A DNA stretch of 64,000 bases from Pedobacter cryoconitis (GTDB lineage Bacteria > Bacteroidota > Bacteroidia > Sphingobacteriales > Sphingobacteriaceae): positions 404,654 through 468,653 of the forward strand of contig NZ_JACHCG010000005.1 of the NCBI RefSeq assembly GCF_014200595.1, written 5' to 3'. The position numbers and the translations under genes are program-made. Below the pieces are notes generated by a model, which searched no databases, had not been told where the DNA came from, and saw nothing but the letters and a program-made list of their open reading frames with translations. Shown here piece by piece: positions 16,746 to 26,039 of this stretch; within the stretch, counting starts at the first letter, position 1; each line of letters starts with the position of its first letter.

Positions 16746-17534
16746 ATGAAGCAGTTAACGATTATAAAAATAGGTGGAAATGTAATTGATAACTCTGAGA
16801 AGCTACATCAGTTTCTCGTTGATTTTACAGCTTTACCGGGAGATAAGATCCTGATCCATGGAGGCGGTAAGATTGCCACAGAATTAGGGGCCTCCCTGGG
16901 AATTGAACCTAAACTCGTTGATGGCAGAAGGATTACAGATATTGAGACCCTGCGTGTAGTGACGATGGTTTATGGCGGGTTGATTAATAAAAATATGGTA
17001 GCGCAATTACAAGCCAGAGGATGTAATGCGATTGGATTAAGTGGAGCAGATGGCAATGTGATTAAGGCAGTAAAACGCCCGGTCAAAGAGATAGACTTTG
17101 GTTTTGTAGGTGATCTGGATGAAAATTCTGTCTCTGTAACAACATTGGATAGTTTGCTTAAAAGTAAGCTGATCCCTGTTTTATGTGCGATTACGCATGA
17201 CGGAGATAGCCAGTTACTGAATACCAATGCAGATACAATTGCTTCGGCGGTTGCTGTTGCAATGTCTTCGGTTTATGAAACACGCCTGGTTTACTGTTTT
17301 GAGAAAAAGGGTGTTTTACGTGATGTAGAGGATGAAACTTCGTTGGTAACAGAGATCAAAAGAGAAGATTTTGAACGTTTGCAGACCGAAGGGGTAGTTT
17401 CAGGAGGGATGATCCCTAAATTACATAATGCATTTGAAGCCATCAGGCAAGGGGTTAGTGCGGTCTATATTGGCAAAGCAGATGAATTACCACAGATTGA
17501 TACACAGGGTTTTGGAACCCGATTAATAGATTAA
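16746..17534 (+). CDS. argB: acetylglutamate kinase
   Basis: Phosphorylates N-acyl-glutamate. Amino-acid kinase fold of 262 residues: the first Lys loop KIGGNVIDNSE, the Gly-rich ILIHGGGKIATELG, the substrate loop DGRRITDIETL, and GVVSGGMIPKLHNAFEAI at the ATP site. It lacks a long N-terminal helix, the feature linked to arginine-sensitive hexameric kinases, so feedback control may differ. It ends one base before the proC start. Confidence 0.93.
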   Translation: MKQLTIIKIGGNVIDNSEKLHQFLVDFTALPGDKILIHGGGKIATELGASLGIEPKLVDGRRITDIETLRVVTMVYGGLINKNMVAQLQARGCNAIGLSGADGNVIKAVKRPVKEIDFGFVGDLDENSVSVTTLDSLLKSKLIPVLCAITHDGDSQLLNTNADTIASAVAVAMSSVYETRLVYCFEKKGVLRDVEDETSLVTEIKREDFERLQTEGVVSGGMIPKLHNAFEAIRQGVSAVYIGKADELPQIDTQGFGTRLID

Positions 17535-17535
17535 T

Positions 17536-18354
17536 ATGGGACAATTTACAGGCAAGATAGCGATACTGGGCAGTGGTAATATTGGAATTTCACTAGCCAA
17601 AGGATTAGTTAAAGCGAATTATGTACCTGCTGGTGCGATTACTTTAACCAGAAGGACTTTAAGTCATTTAACCGGATTTGCAAATCTTGGTTATCAGATC
17701 AGTGCTGATAATGCTGCGGCTGTAGCAGCTGCGGATGTAATTGTTCTGGCGGTTTTACCACAGCAGCTCAATCAGCTGATGGAACAAATTTCTGGTGTGA
17801 TTGATATCAAACGTCATCTGGTGATTTCTGTGGCTTCAGGAGTGAGCTGTGCAGCAATCCGGGAGAAACTTGGTGAGCAATTAGAAGTTATCCGTGCAAT
17901 GCCCAATACAGCTATTGCCATTGGCCAGTCTATGACCTGTGTGGCTGCGGATCGCGCTTCAGCAGAAAATATAGTTGAAGTGACCAGGATGTTTGAAACG
18001 GTTGGTGCAGTAGTTAAAATTAATGAAGACCTGATGACCGCTGCCACTGCTTTATGTGCTTGTGGTATTGCTTTCTTTTTAAGAGGTATCCGTGCAGCTT
18101 CGCAAGGTGGTGTAGAAATTGGTTTCCATGCAGATGAAGCGCTTAAAATGGCTGTTCAGACTGCAAAAGGAGCCGCAGATTTACTCTTGCAAATGCAATC
18201 GCATCCAGAGCAGGAAATTGATAAAGTAACTTCGCCAAAGGGATGTACTATTGCAGGCTTGAATGAAATGGAGCACAATGGATTCAGTTCATCCCTGATC
18301 AAAGGCATTAAGCTTTCGGCTATAAAAGCCGGGGCATTATATACAAAAGAATAA
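17536..18354 (+). CDS. proC: pyrroline-5-carboxylate reductase
   Basis: Final step of proline synthesis, from P5C to proline. The N-terminal IAILGSGNIGISLAKGLV is the dinucleotide-binding loop. AMPNTAIAIGQSMTC and the C-terminal TSPKGCTIAGLNEMEHNGF are ProC signatures. 272 residues. Its place inside the arg locus links arginine and proline synthesis, possibly through ornithine or acyl-glutamate semialdehyde, although proA and proB are not present in this window. Confidence 0.93.
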   Translation: MGQFTGKIAILGSGNIGISLAKGLVKANYVPAGAITLTRRTLSHLTGFANLGYQISADNAAAVAAADVIVLAVLPQQLNQLMEQISGVIDIKRHLVISVASGVSCAAIREKLGEQLEVIRAMPNTAIAIGQSMTCVAADRASAENIVEVTRMFETVGAVVKINEDLMTAATALCACGIAFFLRGIRAASQGGVEIGFHADEALKMAVQTAKGAADLLLQMQSHPEQEIDKVTSPKGCTIAGLNEMEHNGFSSSLIKGIKLSAIKAGALYTKE

Positions 18355-18357
18355 ATT

Positions 18358-19425
18358 ATGATAGAGACGCTGCAAAAAGATAGTTTGGAATTGTTGAAGA
18401 ATCTGATCAGTATTCAATCTTTCAGTAAGGAAGAGGACAAAACTGCTGATCTGATCGGGCAATTTTTGCAGGAACGAGGAATTAAAATACACCGTAAGCT
18501 GAATAATATCTGGGCTTATAATCAGCATTTCGATGCAAGTAAACCTACAGTGCTTTTAAATTCGCACCATGATACGGTAAAGCCAAACTCAGGTTATACG
18601 AGAGATCCTTATGAACCGAAAATAGAAGACGGAAAGTTATATGGATTGGGAAGTAATGATGCAGGAGGCTGCCTGGTTTCACTGATTGCTACTTTTCTGT
18701 ATTTCTATGCACAGGAAGATCTGGCTTATAATATCTGTTTAGCAACTACAGCCGAGGAAGAAATTTCAGGGAATAACGGACTGGAATGTATTATTCCTGA
18801 TCTTGGGGAACTGGAATTTGCTATTGTTGGTGAGCCAACAGAAATGCAGCTTGCGATTGCAGAAAGAGGATTGCTGGTGCTGGATTGTACAGTTACCGGA
18901 AAAGCTGGCCACGCGGCAAGAGAAGAAGGTGATAATGCAATTTATAAAGCATTGAAAGATATTGAATGGTTCAGGAACTACCGTTTTGCAAAAGTATCTG
19001 AAGTATTCGGGCCTTTGAAAATGTCGGTTACGATTATCAATGCTGGTTCTCAGCACAACGTAGTGCCTGCAACTTGCACTTTTACCGTAGATGTAAGGGT
19101 TACTGATGCGTATACCAATGAAGAGGTGCTGCGGATTATCCGTACCCACGTGGATTGTGACGTCCAGGCACGCTCTGTCCGGTTAAAGCCTTCATCAATT
19201 GATAAAGAGCATCCGCTTGTTCAGTCTGGTATTGCATTGGGCAGAACTACTTATGGTTCGCCAACCACATCTGATCAGGCTTTATTAAGTATTCCTTCTG
19301 TAAAAGTAGGGCCTGGTGATTCAGCACGGTCACATATGGCGGATGAATATGTATTCGTTAAGGAGATTGCTGAAGGAATACAACTATATATTGATATGCT
19401 TAAACCGGTTATTAACGGGAAATAA
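18358..19425 (+). CDS. argE: M20-family deacylase, acetylornithine/acetylcitrulline deacetylase type
   Basis: Zinc-dependent amidohydrolase of 355 residues. Metal and catalytic residues are visible in LNSHHDTVKPNSGYTRDP, GLGSNDAGGCLVSL, TTAEEEISGNNGLE and VGEPTEMQLAIAERG; the last His region is in GDSARSHMADEYV. Because the adjacent carbamoyltransferase uses N-acyl-ornithine, the expected substrate is N-acyl-citrulline. It is 3 bp from proC. Confidence 0.88.
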   Translation: MIETLQKDSLELLKNLISIQSFSKEEDKTADLIGQFLQERGIKIHRKLNNIWAYNQHFDASKPTVLLNSHHDTVKPNSGYTRDPYEPKIEDGKLYGLGSNDAGGCLVSLIATFLYFYAQEDLAYNICLATTAEEEISGNNGLECIIPDLGELEFAIVGEPTEMQLAIAERGLLVLDCTVTGKAGHAAREEGDNAIYKALKDIEWFRNYRFAKVSEVFGPLKMSVTIINAGSQHNVVPATCTFTVDVRVTDAYTNEEVLRIIRTHVDCDVQARSVRLKPSSIDKEHPLVQSGIALGRTTYGSPTTSDQALLSIPSVKVGPGDSARSHMADEYVFVKEIAEGIQLYIDMLKPVINGK

Positions 19426-19430
19426 CATTT

Positions 19431-19444
19431 GCTCCTGCGGGAGC
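19431..19444 (+). other. small hairpin between argE and argH
   Basis: GCTCC / GGAGC with a TGCG loop, followed by GTTTTA. It is a short GC-rich stem with a weak T-tract, so partial termination before argH is possible. Confidence 0.4.
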
Positions 19445-19466
19445 GTTTTATAATTTATAATAGACA

Positions 19467-20798
19467 ATGAAAATCTGGCAAAAAAATATAGAAGTAAATA
19501 AAAGTATTGAGAGTTTTACTGTAGGTCAGGACAGGGAGCTGGATTTACAAATGGCGGCTTTTGATGTGCTGGGTTCTCTGGCACACGTAGAGATGCTGGA
19601 AAGTATCGGTTTACTGACTGCTGCTGAGCTTGCAGAAATACAAAAGGAACTGAAGCATATTTACGCTGAAATTGAAGCTGGAGAGTTTAAAATTGAAGAT
19701 ACAGTAGAGGATGTACATTCACAAGTTGAATGGTTACTGACGCAGCGTATCGGTGAAGCGGGTAAGAAGATCCATAGCGGAAGATCACGTAATGACCAGG
19801 TTTTAGTGGATCTGAAATTGTTTTTCAGAGACAGGATTGAAGAGATGGTGCGTAATTCTGCGGTCTTGTTTCAGCAGTTAATTACATTAAGTAATACACA
19901 TAAAGACAAGTTGTTACCGGGTTATACACATTTGCAGATTGCAATGCCTTCTTCTTTTGGACTTTGGTTTGGCGCTTATGCAGAAAGCTTAGTGGATGAT
20001 ATGGAAATGATGCTGGCGGCATGGAAGATCTGTAATAAAAACCCTTTAGGCTCTGCTGCGGGTTATGGTTCATCTTTTCCATTGAACAGAACGATGACTA
20101 CCAATCTTTTAGGGTTTGAGAACCTGAATTATAACGTAGTTTATGCACAGATGGGCAGAGGGAAAACAGAAAGGATACTGGCTCAGGCGATGTCTTCTGT
20201 CGCAGCTACCCTGGCTAAAATGGCGATGGATGTATGTTTATTTATCAATCAGAACTTTGGTTTTATCAAATTTCCTGATGAACTGACTACAGGTTCAAGC
20301 ATTATGCCGCATAAAAAGAACCCGGATGTGTTTGAACTGATCCGTTCAAGATGTAATAAGATTCAGGCATTGCCGAATGAGATTGCAATGATGACGACTA
20401 ATCTGCCATCAGGCTATCACCGCGACTTGCAATTATTGAAAGAGAACCTTTTTCCTTCGATAGTTTCTTTAAATGAGTGTCTGGAAATGACAACATATAT
20501 GTTACAGCATATCACGCTGAAGGATGATATATTGGCAGATAAGAAATATGCTTATTTGTTTAGTGTAGAGGTGGTTAATGATTTGGCTTTAAAGGGTGTC
20601 CCTTTTAGAGAAGCTTATCAGATAGTGGGAGAGACGATTGAAAATGGTACCTTTGTACCGGGAGTTCAGGTAAATCATACCCATGAAGGCAGCATAGGAA
20701 ATCTATGTAATCCGGAAATTGAAGTGATGATGGAAACTATTCTCGACCAGTTTAATTTTGAAAAAACCAAGTTAGCTATTCAAAGTTTGCTAGCTTAA
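19467..20798 (+). CDS. argH: argininosuccinate lyase
   Basis: Splits argininosuccinate to arginine and fumarate, the last step of the pathway. The fumarase-superfamily signature GSSIMPHKKNPDVFELIR is intact. DVHSQVEWLL, KKIHSGRSRNDQVLVDL and GYTHLQIAMPSSFGLW carry the other substrate-binding residues. At 443 residues it has a normal length. It closes the pathway set encoded in this locus. Confidence 0.96.
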   Translation: MKIWQKNIEVNKSIESFTVGQDRELDLQMAAFDVLGSLAHVEMLESIGLLTAAELAEIQKELKHIYAEIEAGEFKIEDTVEDVHSQVEWLLTQRIGEAGKKIHSGRSRNDQVLVDLKLFFRDRIEEMVRNSAVLFQQLITLSNTHKDKLLPGYTHLQIAMPSSFGLWFGAYAESLVDDMEMMLAAWKICNKNPLGSAAGYGSSFPLNRTMTTNLLGFENLNYNVVYAQMGRGKTERILAQAMSSVAATLAKMAMDVCLFINQNFGFIKFPDELTTGSSIMPHKKNPDVFELIRSRCNKIQALPNEIAMMTTNLPSGYHRDLQLLKENLFPSIVSLNECLEMTTYMLQHITLKDDILADKKYAYLFSVEVVNDLALKGVPFREAYQIVGETIENGTFVPGVQVNHTHEGSIGNLCNPEIEVMMETILDQFNFEKTKLAIQSLLA

Positions 20799-20824
20799 TT
20801 CTAACCATTAATAAATTATATAAC

Positions 20825-22078
20825 ATGAATGTATCGGTATTAGCAAACTCACTCATTGGATCAGAAATCATTAAAATTGGCAATGAGGTTAATGAGCTGA
20901 AGAGCAAAGGTGCTAAAATTGCAAATTTAACTATCGGTGATTTTGATCCTTCAATTTTCCCTATACCTGCCGGGCTGAAAGCTGAGATTGTTGATGCTTA
21001 TAATCATAATCAAACCAACTATCCGCCTGCTGATGGTATTTTAGCTTTACGTGAAACGATTGTAGACGTATTAAAGGACAGATATGATCTTGACTTTAAA
21101 ACAAATGAAATATTGGTTTCTGGTGGTTCCCGCCCTTTGATCTATGCGACTTACCTTGCCTTAATTGATCCGGGAGATAAAGTTATTTATCCTGCCCCAT
21201 CATGGAATAATAACCATTACTGTCATCTTTCTTCTGCGGAAGGAATCGCTGTGGAAACTACTGCGGAAAGCAATTTCATGCCTACTGCTGAGTTGTTAAA
21301 ACCACATCTTAAAGGTGCAACTTTACTGGCTTTATGTTCTCCATTAAACCCAACGGGTACAATGTTCACTAAAGAACAGCTGGAAGAAATTTGTGATCTT
21401 GTGATTGCAGAAAATCAATCGAGAGCTGAGGGAGAGAAACCGTTGTATATCATGTACGATCAGATTTACTCTTTATTGACTTTTGGTAAAGAACATATCA
21501 ACCCGGTAAGCTTACGTCCTGAGCTGAAAGATTACACCATTTATATTGATGGAATCTCTAAATGTCTTGCAAGTACTGGTGTACGCGTAGGCTGGGCTTT
21601 CGGACCAGATAAAGTAATTGGTAAAATGAAAGCTTTACTGACGCATATCGGTGCCTGGGCGCCTAAAGCTGAACAAGTGGCGGTTGGTAAGTATTTTGCA
21701 GATAAAGGACAGGTTGATGAGTTTTTAGGTGCGTTTAAAACTCAGATTCAGGATAGTCTTAATGCTTTGTATGAAGGCTTTACCAGCTTGAAAGAGGATG
21801 GTTTTGCGGTAGATGCAATTGCGCCTATGGGAGCAATTTATCTGACACTGAAAATCGATTATATTGGTAAAACTACTGCGGATGGTGATTTATTGAAAGA
21901 CAGTACTGATGTGAATTCTTACTTGATTAAAGAGGCTCAGGTGGCGTTGGTGCCATTCTCTTGTTTTGGTACGGATGAAACTAAATCATGGTTCCGTGCT
22001 TCGGTTGGTGCTTGTTCTCTGACCGACATCAAAGAAATGATTCCACGTGTTAGAGCTGCATTAAGCAAATTGAAATAG
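20825..22078 (+). CDS. class I/II PLP aminotransferase, aspartate-aminotransferase-like
   Basis: A 417-residue fold-type I aminotransferase. Visible motifs are NLTIGDFDPSIFPIP near the N-terminus, NYPPADGILALRE, SPLNPTGTMFTKEQLEEI, and the cofactor Lys in IYIDGISKCLASTGVRVGW. The substrate could be aspartate, an aromatic amino acid or another; this cannot be fixed from sequence. It lies 26 bp after argH with no terminator between them, so it may be the last gene of the arg transcript. A role in supplying aspartate or glutamate to the pathway is inference. Confidence 0.85.
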   Translation: MNVSVLANSLIGSEIIKIGNEVNELKSKGAKIANLTIGDFDPSIFPIPAGLKAEIVDAYNHNQTNYPPADGILALRETIVDVLKDRYDLDFKTNEILVSGGSRPLIYATYLALIDPGDKVIYPAPSWNNNHYCHLSSAEGIAVETTAESNFMPTAELLKPHLKGATLLALCSPLNPTGTMFTKEQLEEICDLVIAENQSRAEGEKPLYIMYDQIYSLLTFGKEHINPVSLRPELKDYTIYIDGISKCLASTGVRVGWAFGPDKVIGKMKALLTHIGAWAPKAEQVAVGKYFADKGQVDEFLGAFKTQIQDSLNALYEGFTSLKEDGFAVDAIAPMGAIYLTLKIDYIGKTTADGDLLKDSTDVNSYLIKEAQVALVPFSCFGTDETKSWFRASVGACSLTDIKEMIPRVRAALSKLK

Positions 22079-22096
22079 TATTTTCCAACTTAATAT

Positions 22097-22145
22097 AAAG
22101 GGTATTCTGGTTGCATGATTATGTAAATTCAGGATGCCCTTTTTT
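22097..22145 (+). terminator. terminator after the aminotransferase gene
   Basis: The stem AAAGGGTATTCTG (22097-22109) pairs with CAGGATGCCCTTT (22130-22142), with two G-T pairs and a run of T after it. It probably ends the long arg transcript. Confidence 0.8.
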
Positions 22146-22314
22146 ATTTGGCAATTGATATGCTTGTCTTGTCTAAAGATGTGGTTACAGTTGTTTTTAC
22201 GACTTCTGATGCCTGATCAGTATGGCTGTTATTGGTTACAATTGTCAGGATCATCATTACAAATGCAGGAACTAACAGGAGTAGAAATGGCGATATGTTA
22301 AACAGAGATTTCAT
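22144..22314 (-). CDS. small single-span membrane protein, 56 residues
   Basis: The ORF starts MKSLFNISPFLLLLVPAFVM and ends TSISIAK. One strongly hydrophobic helix (about residues 8-27) is followed by a polar Thr/Ser-rich tail. No family was recognised. The gene fills the space between two terminators and has plausible codon usage. No good TAnnTTTG box was seen upstream, so expression is unproven. Confidence 0.5.
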   Translation of the reverse strand: MKSLFNISPFLLLLVPAFVMMILTIVTNNSHTDQASEVVKTTVTTSLDKTSISIAK

Positions 22315-22394
22315 AATATTTCGTTTTGTTGAAACAAATAGAATGAATAAAAAAATCCTGCTAAAATGTTTTATACCAAGTGTATATTATCGTA

Positions 22395-22471
22395 GACGAA
22401 CTGTTTAATTAGGGAATAAAGGTGTTTTTGTGCTTTTTGAAGCTTTCGTAGAATAAAAATGCCAGTTCGTC
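22395..22471. repeat. spaced 9-bp inverted repeat
   Basis: GACGAACTG (22395-22403) and CAGTTCGTC (22463-22471) are exact complements, 59 nt apart, in the spacer downstream of prfC. A strong terminator follows at 22487. Together they could frame a small RNA or an extended 3' structure. Confidence 0.4.
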
Positions 22472-22486
22472 GAAACAGGTGGTATG

Positions 22487-22526
22487 AAAAAGGCTGTAGC
22501 GGTTTTTCCCGCTACAGCCTTTTTTT
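22487..22526. terminator. strong symmetric terminator downstream of prfC
   Basis: The 16-bp stem AAAAAGGCTGTAGCGG / CCGCTACAGCCTTTTT has a loop of six bases. It has A-run and T-run flanks, so it can end transcripts from either side. Confidence 0.92.
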
Positions 22527-22532
22527 TATTGC

Positions 22533-24113
22533 TTATTTGAATTCAGAGGTCTTATGGAATTCAATATCCGGATAATCTCTTTTAGTCATATTGATCATAA
22601 AGTCATTGTCTGCAAGAAAAACAGGGTTTCCGTCTTTATCTTCTCCGATGTGCTGACCTTTACGTTTCACAAATTCTTCCAGTTTCTTTTTATCTGTAGA
22701 AGTTACCCAGTTTGATCTGCTGTAACTCAACATACGGAAGTGTGCTTTCGCGCCATATTCATGTTCCAGTCTGAATGCAATTACCTCAAATTGTAATTCA
22801 CCTACAGCACCAATGATTTTCCTGTTTCCTGGTTGTTGCGTGAATAACTGGGCAACACCTTCTTCTGTGAGTTGTTGTATGCCTTTTTCAAGCTGTTTGG
22901 TGCGAAGCGGATCTTTGTTCTCTACTTCCTTAAATATTTCAGGAGAGAAGCTAGGAATGCCTTTAAATTGCAATTGCTCTCCCTCAGTCAATGTATCTCC
23001 GATTTTAAAGTTCCCGCTGTCATATAATCCGACAACATCACCTGGCCATGCTTCTTCTACAATGCTTTTCTCATTGGCCATAAAGTCCATTGGGTTAGAA
23101 AACTTAAGTTTTTTACCCTGACGCGTATGGAAATAGAATTTGTTTCTCTCGAACTTACCGGAACATATCCTTAAGAAAGCAATACGGTCACGGTGTTTAG
23201 GATCAAGATTGGCGTGTATTTTAAATACGAATCCGGAAAAGTTTTTCTCTTCTACCAGGACTTCTCTTTGTTCAGCTTCTCTGCTTCTTGGACTTGGCGC
23301 GATATTAATGAAGGTGTCCAACAATTCTTTAATACCGAAGTTGTTGATGGCACTTCCAAAAAATACAGGGGCAAGGAGACCTTCTGTATACATATTCTGG
23401 TCTAATGTACCATAAACTCCCTCTACAAGTTCCAGATCATTTTTTAATTCTCCAAGTTCCTTTGGTTTAAGGAAATTATTCAGGTTCGGATCATTCAGAT
23501 CACTGACCTCTATAACGGGATCAGCAATTTTTGTTTTATCCGGTTCAAACAGGTTCAGGTGTTTATTGTAAATACTGTATACACCTTTAAAGGTATGTCC
23601 TTGTCCGATTGGCCATGATAACGGGCATAAACTGATATTTAGTTTATTTTCGATTTCATCCAGCAGATCAAAGGCATCTTTACCCTCGCGGTCCATCTTG
23701 TTAATAAAGATAATTACGGGAGTATTCCGCATCCGGCATACGGCCATCAGCTTTTCTGTTTGTTCCTCAACACCTTTTACACAGTCTACAACAAGGATTA
23801 CGCTATCTACAGCAGATAAAGTCCTGTAGGTATCTTCGGCGAAGTCTTTGTGACCTGGTGTATCCAGAATATTGATGCGTTTATCTTTGTATTCAAAACC
23901 CATTACTGAGGTCGCAACGGATATTCCACGTTGTTTCTCAATCTCCATAAAATCTGAAGTACTGCTTTGATTGGCTTTGTTACGTTTTACAGCACCAGCG
24001 GTATTAATTGCTCCTCCAAACAGCAGAAACTTTTCAGTTAGTGTTGTTTTTCCGGCATCCGGGTGACTGATAATGGCGAATGTTTTTCGTTTTTCTATTT
24101 CGGGGTGAATCAT
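22533..24113 (-). CDS. prfC: peptide chain release factor 3
   Basis: Translational GTPase (526 residues) that recycles RF1/RF2 after termination. G1 is [15 protein letters not shown], the switch region holds [13 protein letters not shown]3 is [16 protein letters not shown], and G4 is [11 protein letters not shown]. The central and C-terminal beta domains ([35 protein letters not shown]) fit RF3 and not EF-G. Monocistronic, with terminators on both sides. Confidence 0.96.
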   Translation of the reverse strand: MIHPEIEKRKTFAIISHPDAGKTTLTEKFLLFGGAINTAGAVKRNKANQSSTSDFMEIEKQRGISVATSVMGFEYKDKRINILDTPGHKDFAEDTYRTLSAVDSVILVVDCVKGVEEQTEKLMAVCRMRNTPVIIFINKMDREGKDAFDLLDEIENKLNISLCPLSWPIGQGHTFKGVYSIYNKHLNLFEPDKTKIADPVIEVSDLNDPNLNNFLKPKELGELKNDLELVEGVYGTLDQNMYTEGLLAPVFFGSAINNFGIKELLDTFINIAPSPRSREAEQREVLVEEKNFSGFVFKIHANLDPKHRDRIAFLRICSGKFERNKFYFHTRQGKKLKFSNPMDFMANEKSIVEEAWPGDVVGLYDSGNFKIGDTLTEGEQLQFKGIPSFSPEIFKEVENKDPLRTKQLEKGIQQLTEEGVAQLFTQQPGNRKIIGAVGELQFEVIAFRLEHEYGAKAHFRMLSYSRSNWVTSTDKKKLEEFVKRKGQHIGEDKDGNPVFLADNDFMINMTKRDYPDIEFHKTSEFK

Positions 24114-24167
24114 AAAGGGTTAAGCATATTGCTTGATGAGGCTGCAAAGATAATTATAATATATAAA

Positions 24168-24195
24168 ATAAAAACCGGCCATTATAGCCGGTTCT
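24168..24195 (-). terminator. terminator of the Gln-rich protein gene
   Basis: On the minus strand, AACCGGC / GCCGGTT with a 7-nt loop is followed by a T-rich tail. It lies between the stop of the 24209-25726 gene and prfC. Confidence 0.85.
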
Positions 24196-24208
24196 TATTT
24201 TATAGTGA

Positions 24209-25726
24209 TTAATTTCTTCCTGATCTGGAAGATTCGCTTCTTTGGGGAGCATCACCGCCACTTCTTGAATCCTGAGAACGTTGCTGTTGCTGCTGTTGTT
24301 GCTGCTGCTGACGTTGTTGATCCTGTTGCTGGCGTTGTTGTTGCTGCTGCTGACGTTGTTGATCCTGTTGCTGGCGTTGTTGCTGTTGTTGTTGCTGGCG
24401 CTGCTGATCTTGTTGTTGGCGTTGTTGCTGTTGCTCCTGCTGACGTTGCTGATCTTGTTGTTGGCGCGCCTGACTATCACGTTGTTGTTGCTGACGTTGT
24501 TGCTGTTGAGCTTGCTGCTGACGTTGTTGATCCTGCTGTTGGCGTTGTTGCTGTTGAACTTGCTGTTGGCGTTGTTGCTGAACTTGCTGCTGACGCTGCT
24601 GATCTTGTTGTTGTCTTTGCTGATCCGGATTCGCTGATCTGGAGGTATTATTATTTCCTGCCCTGGAATTGCCCATATCTGATCTGCCAGAACGATTAGT
24701 ATTCCCATTTACCGGAATACCGGCATCTGGTCTTACAGGAGCAGTATTTCCTGATCTTGAAGTATTAATGTCTCCTCTTCCTGAACGGTCAATACTTCCG
24801 GCCCTTGAATTATTGACATCCGGCCTTGTAGTACTGGTATTTCCAGATCTTGAAGTATTAATATCTCCTCTTCCTGAACGATCCACACTACCTGCTCTTG
24901 AATTATTTATATCACTTCTTCCGGAACGGTCAACATTTCCTGATCTTGAACCACCATTATCACCCGCTCTTGAAGACCCGTTAACTCCTGATCTTGGATT
25001 GTATATATTAATATTATTATTCGTAATACTTGTTCTTCCAGGTCTTTCTGAACGGGAGATATTATAAACTCTTACATCTCTGTTTGTTGCTCTTCTGATA
25101 TCATCAGCTCTTGGGCCAGTGTAATAAGTATCTCTGCCACCACGACCGTAAGTATTATTGATAATCGTAGTACGGTTAATGATCGTAATGTTTCTGCTTG
25201 AATATCTTGGATAATTATTGCTGTAAATACTGCGCTGAGGGATAAAGTTCCACCAGTTATTCGGCGTATTATAACCACCGCCACCAATATTGATGTTAAT
25301 ACTGATACCAGGGCCTAAAGGAGCCCAGCCATAATAACCAGCGCCGCTTCTCCAGCTAACCCACGCAGGTCCCCAAACTGTATCCGGAATCCAGACCCAT
25401 TGATTGAACCTGTTATTTACCCAGCGGCCATAATGAAACGGAGCCCAGCCCCAGTCATAATCGGATACCCAGGTATTTCCATATTCAGTCATCGCCCAGC
25501 GGCCATCACTGTAATAAGGCCTGAAATCATCCTGATCTACATCAGGGCGCCATACGTTACCATATTGAGGATCCTGTATCCAGGTTCCATAAGGGGATAA
25601 TTCGTCATAAAACGATTGCAGTGAGATATCGTCATAGCCCCCCTGAGCCATCGATTTCTGTGCTGTGAAGCCGAACAAGAGCATAAGCCCCAGTAATGCA
25701 GCTGGAAATTTGATCATGTTTTTCAT
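24209..25726 (-). CDS. secreted DUF6600-like protein with a Gln/Arg-rich repeat tail
   Basis: A 505-residue exported protein in three parts. After a signal peptide (ending about residue 27) comes a Trp/Tyr/Gly-rich domain (residues 35-145; YDELSPYGTWIQDP, DYDWGWAPFHYGRWV, VWGPAWVSWRSGAGYYGWAPLG), typical of DUF6600/YXWGXW-type proteins. Residues 230-355 hold imperfect repeats of the kind DRSGRGDINTSRSGN. The last 130 residues are almost only Gln with regularly spaced Arg and Asp. It is probably a cell-envelope or extracellular protein of unknown function. The DNA of the tail is a tandem repeat and may vary in length between strains. Confidence 0.8.
   Translation of the reverse strand: MKNMIKFPAALLGLMLLFGFTAQKSMAQGGYDDISLQSFYDELSPYGTWIQDPQYGNVWRPDVDQDDFRPYYSDGRWAMTEYGNTWVSDYDWGWAPFHYGRWVNNRFNQWVWIPDTVWGPAWVSWRSGAGYYGWAPLGPGISININIGGGGYNTPNNWWNFIPQRSIYSNNYPRYSSRNITIINRTTIINNTYGRGGRDTYYTGPRADDIRRATNRDVRVYNISRSERPGRTSITNNNINIYNPRSGVNGSSRAGDNGGSRSGNVDRSGRSDINNSRAGSVDRSGRGDINTSRSGNTSTTRPDVNNSRAGSIDRSGRGDINTSRSGNTAPVRPDAGIPVNGNTNRSGRSDMGNSRAGNNNTSRSANPDQQRQQQDQQRQQQVQQQRQQQVQQQQRQQQDQQRQQQAQQQQRQQQQRDSQARQQQDQQRQQEQQQQRQQQDQQRQQQQQQQRQQQDQQRQQQQQQRQQQDQQRQQQQQQQQQQRSQDSRSGGDAPQRSESSRSGRN
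24281..24637. repeat. CTG/TTG-rich coding tandem repeat
   Basis: A low-complexity tract encodes the poly-Gln/Arg tail on the minus strand. Part of it is a near-perfect 42-bp tandem (unit starts at 24301 and 24343). The two other frames are also open over this region, producing long spurious Leu-rich and Ala/Val-rich ORFs. Confidence 0.85.
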
Positions 25727-26039
25727 TTGTGTGTGTATTTATAATATAACCTAACTTATATCTATGAGTAAAAAAATATACAATGGTTTAACGTTTTATG
25801 TGTTAAATTAAGGATCGGCAAGGTTCGTATTGAAAAATTACATACGGAAGACACGGGATTTACAGGCTTTAAAAAGCTAAACTTAAGATTTAGATTCTTA
25901 TTTTCTCTTTCCAAATATTTATTCTTTTCCTTTGTAATTCCAAATACTGTTGATCAAAGCCCTTATAGCCATTAAATTGGTATAGACGGAATTCATTACA
26001 GTGCTACATAAATTATACCAAAAAACAACAAATATTCAA
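25727..26039. other. AT-rich intergenic region
   Basis: This spacer lies between two divergent genes and must hold both promoters. No exact TAnnTTTG box with good spacing, no convincing hairpin and no small ORF could be supported here. Confidence 0.5.

Noticed and set aside
24205..24699. Long rightward ORFs rich in Leu or Ala/Val opposite the Gln-rich gene
   Set aside because: They are products of the CTG/TTG tandem repeat read in other frames. The leftward frame has a signal peptide and a recognisable domain.
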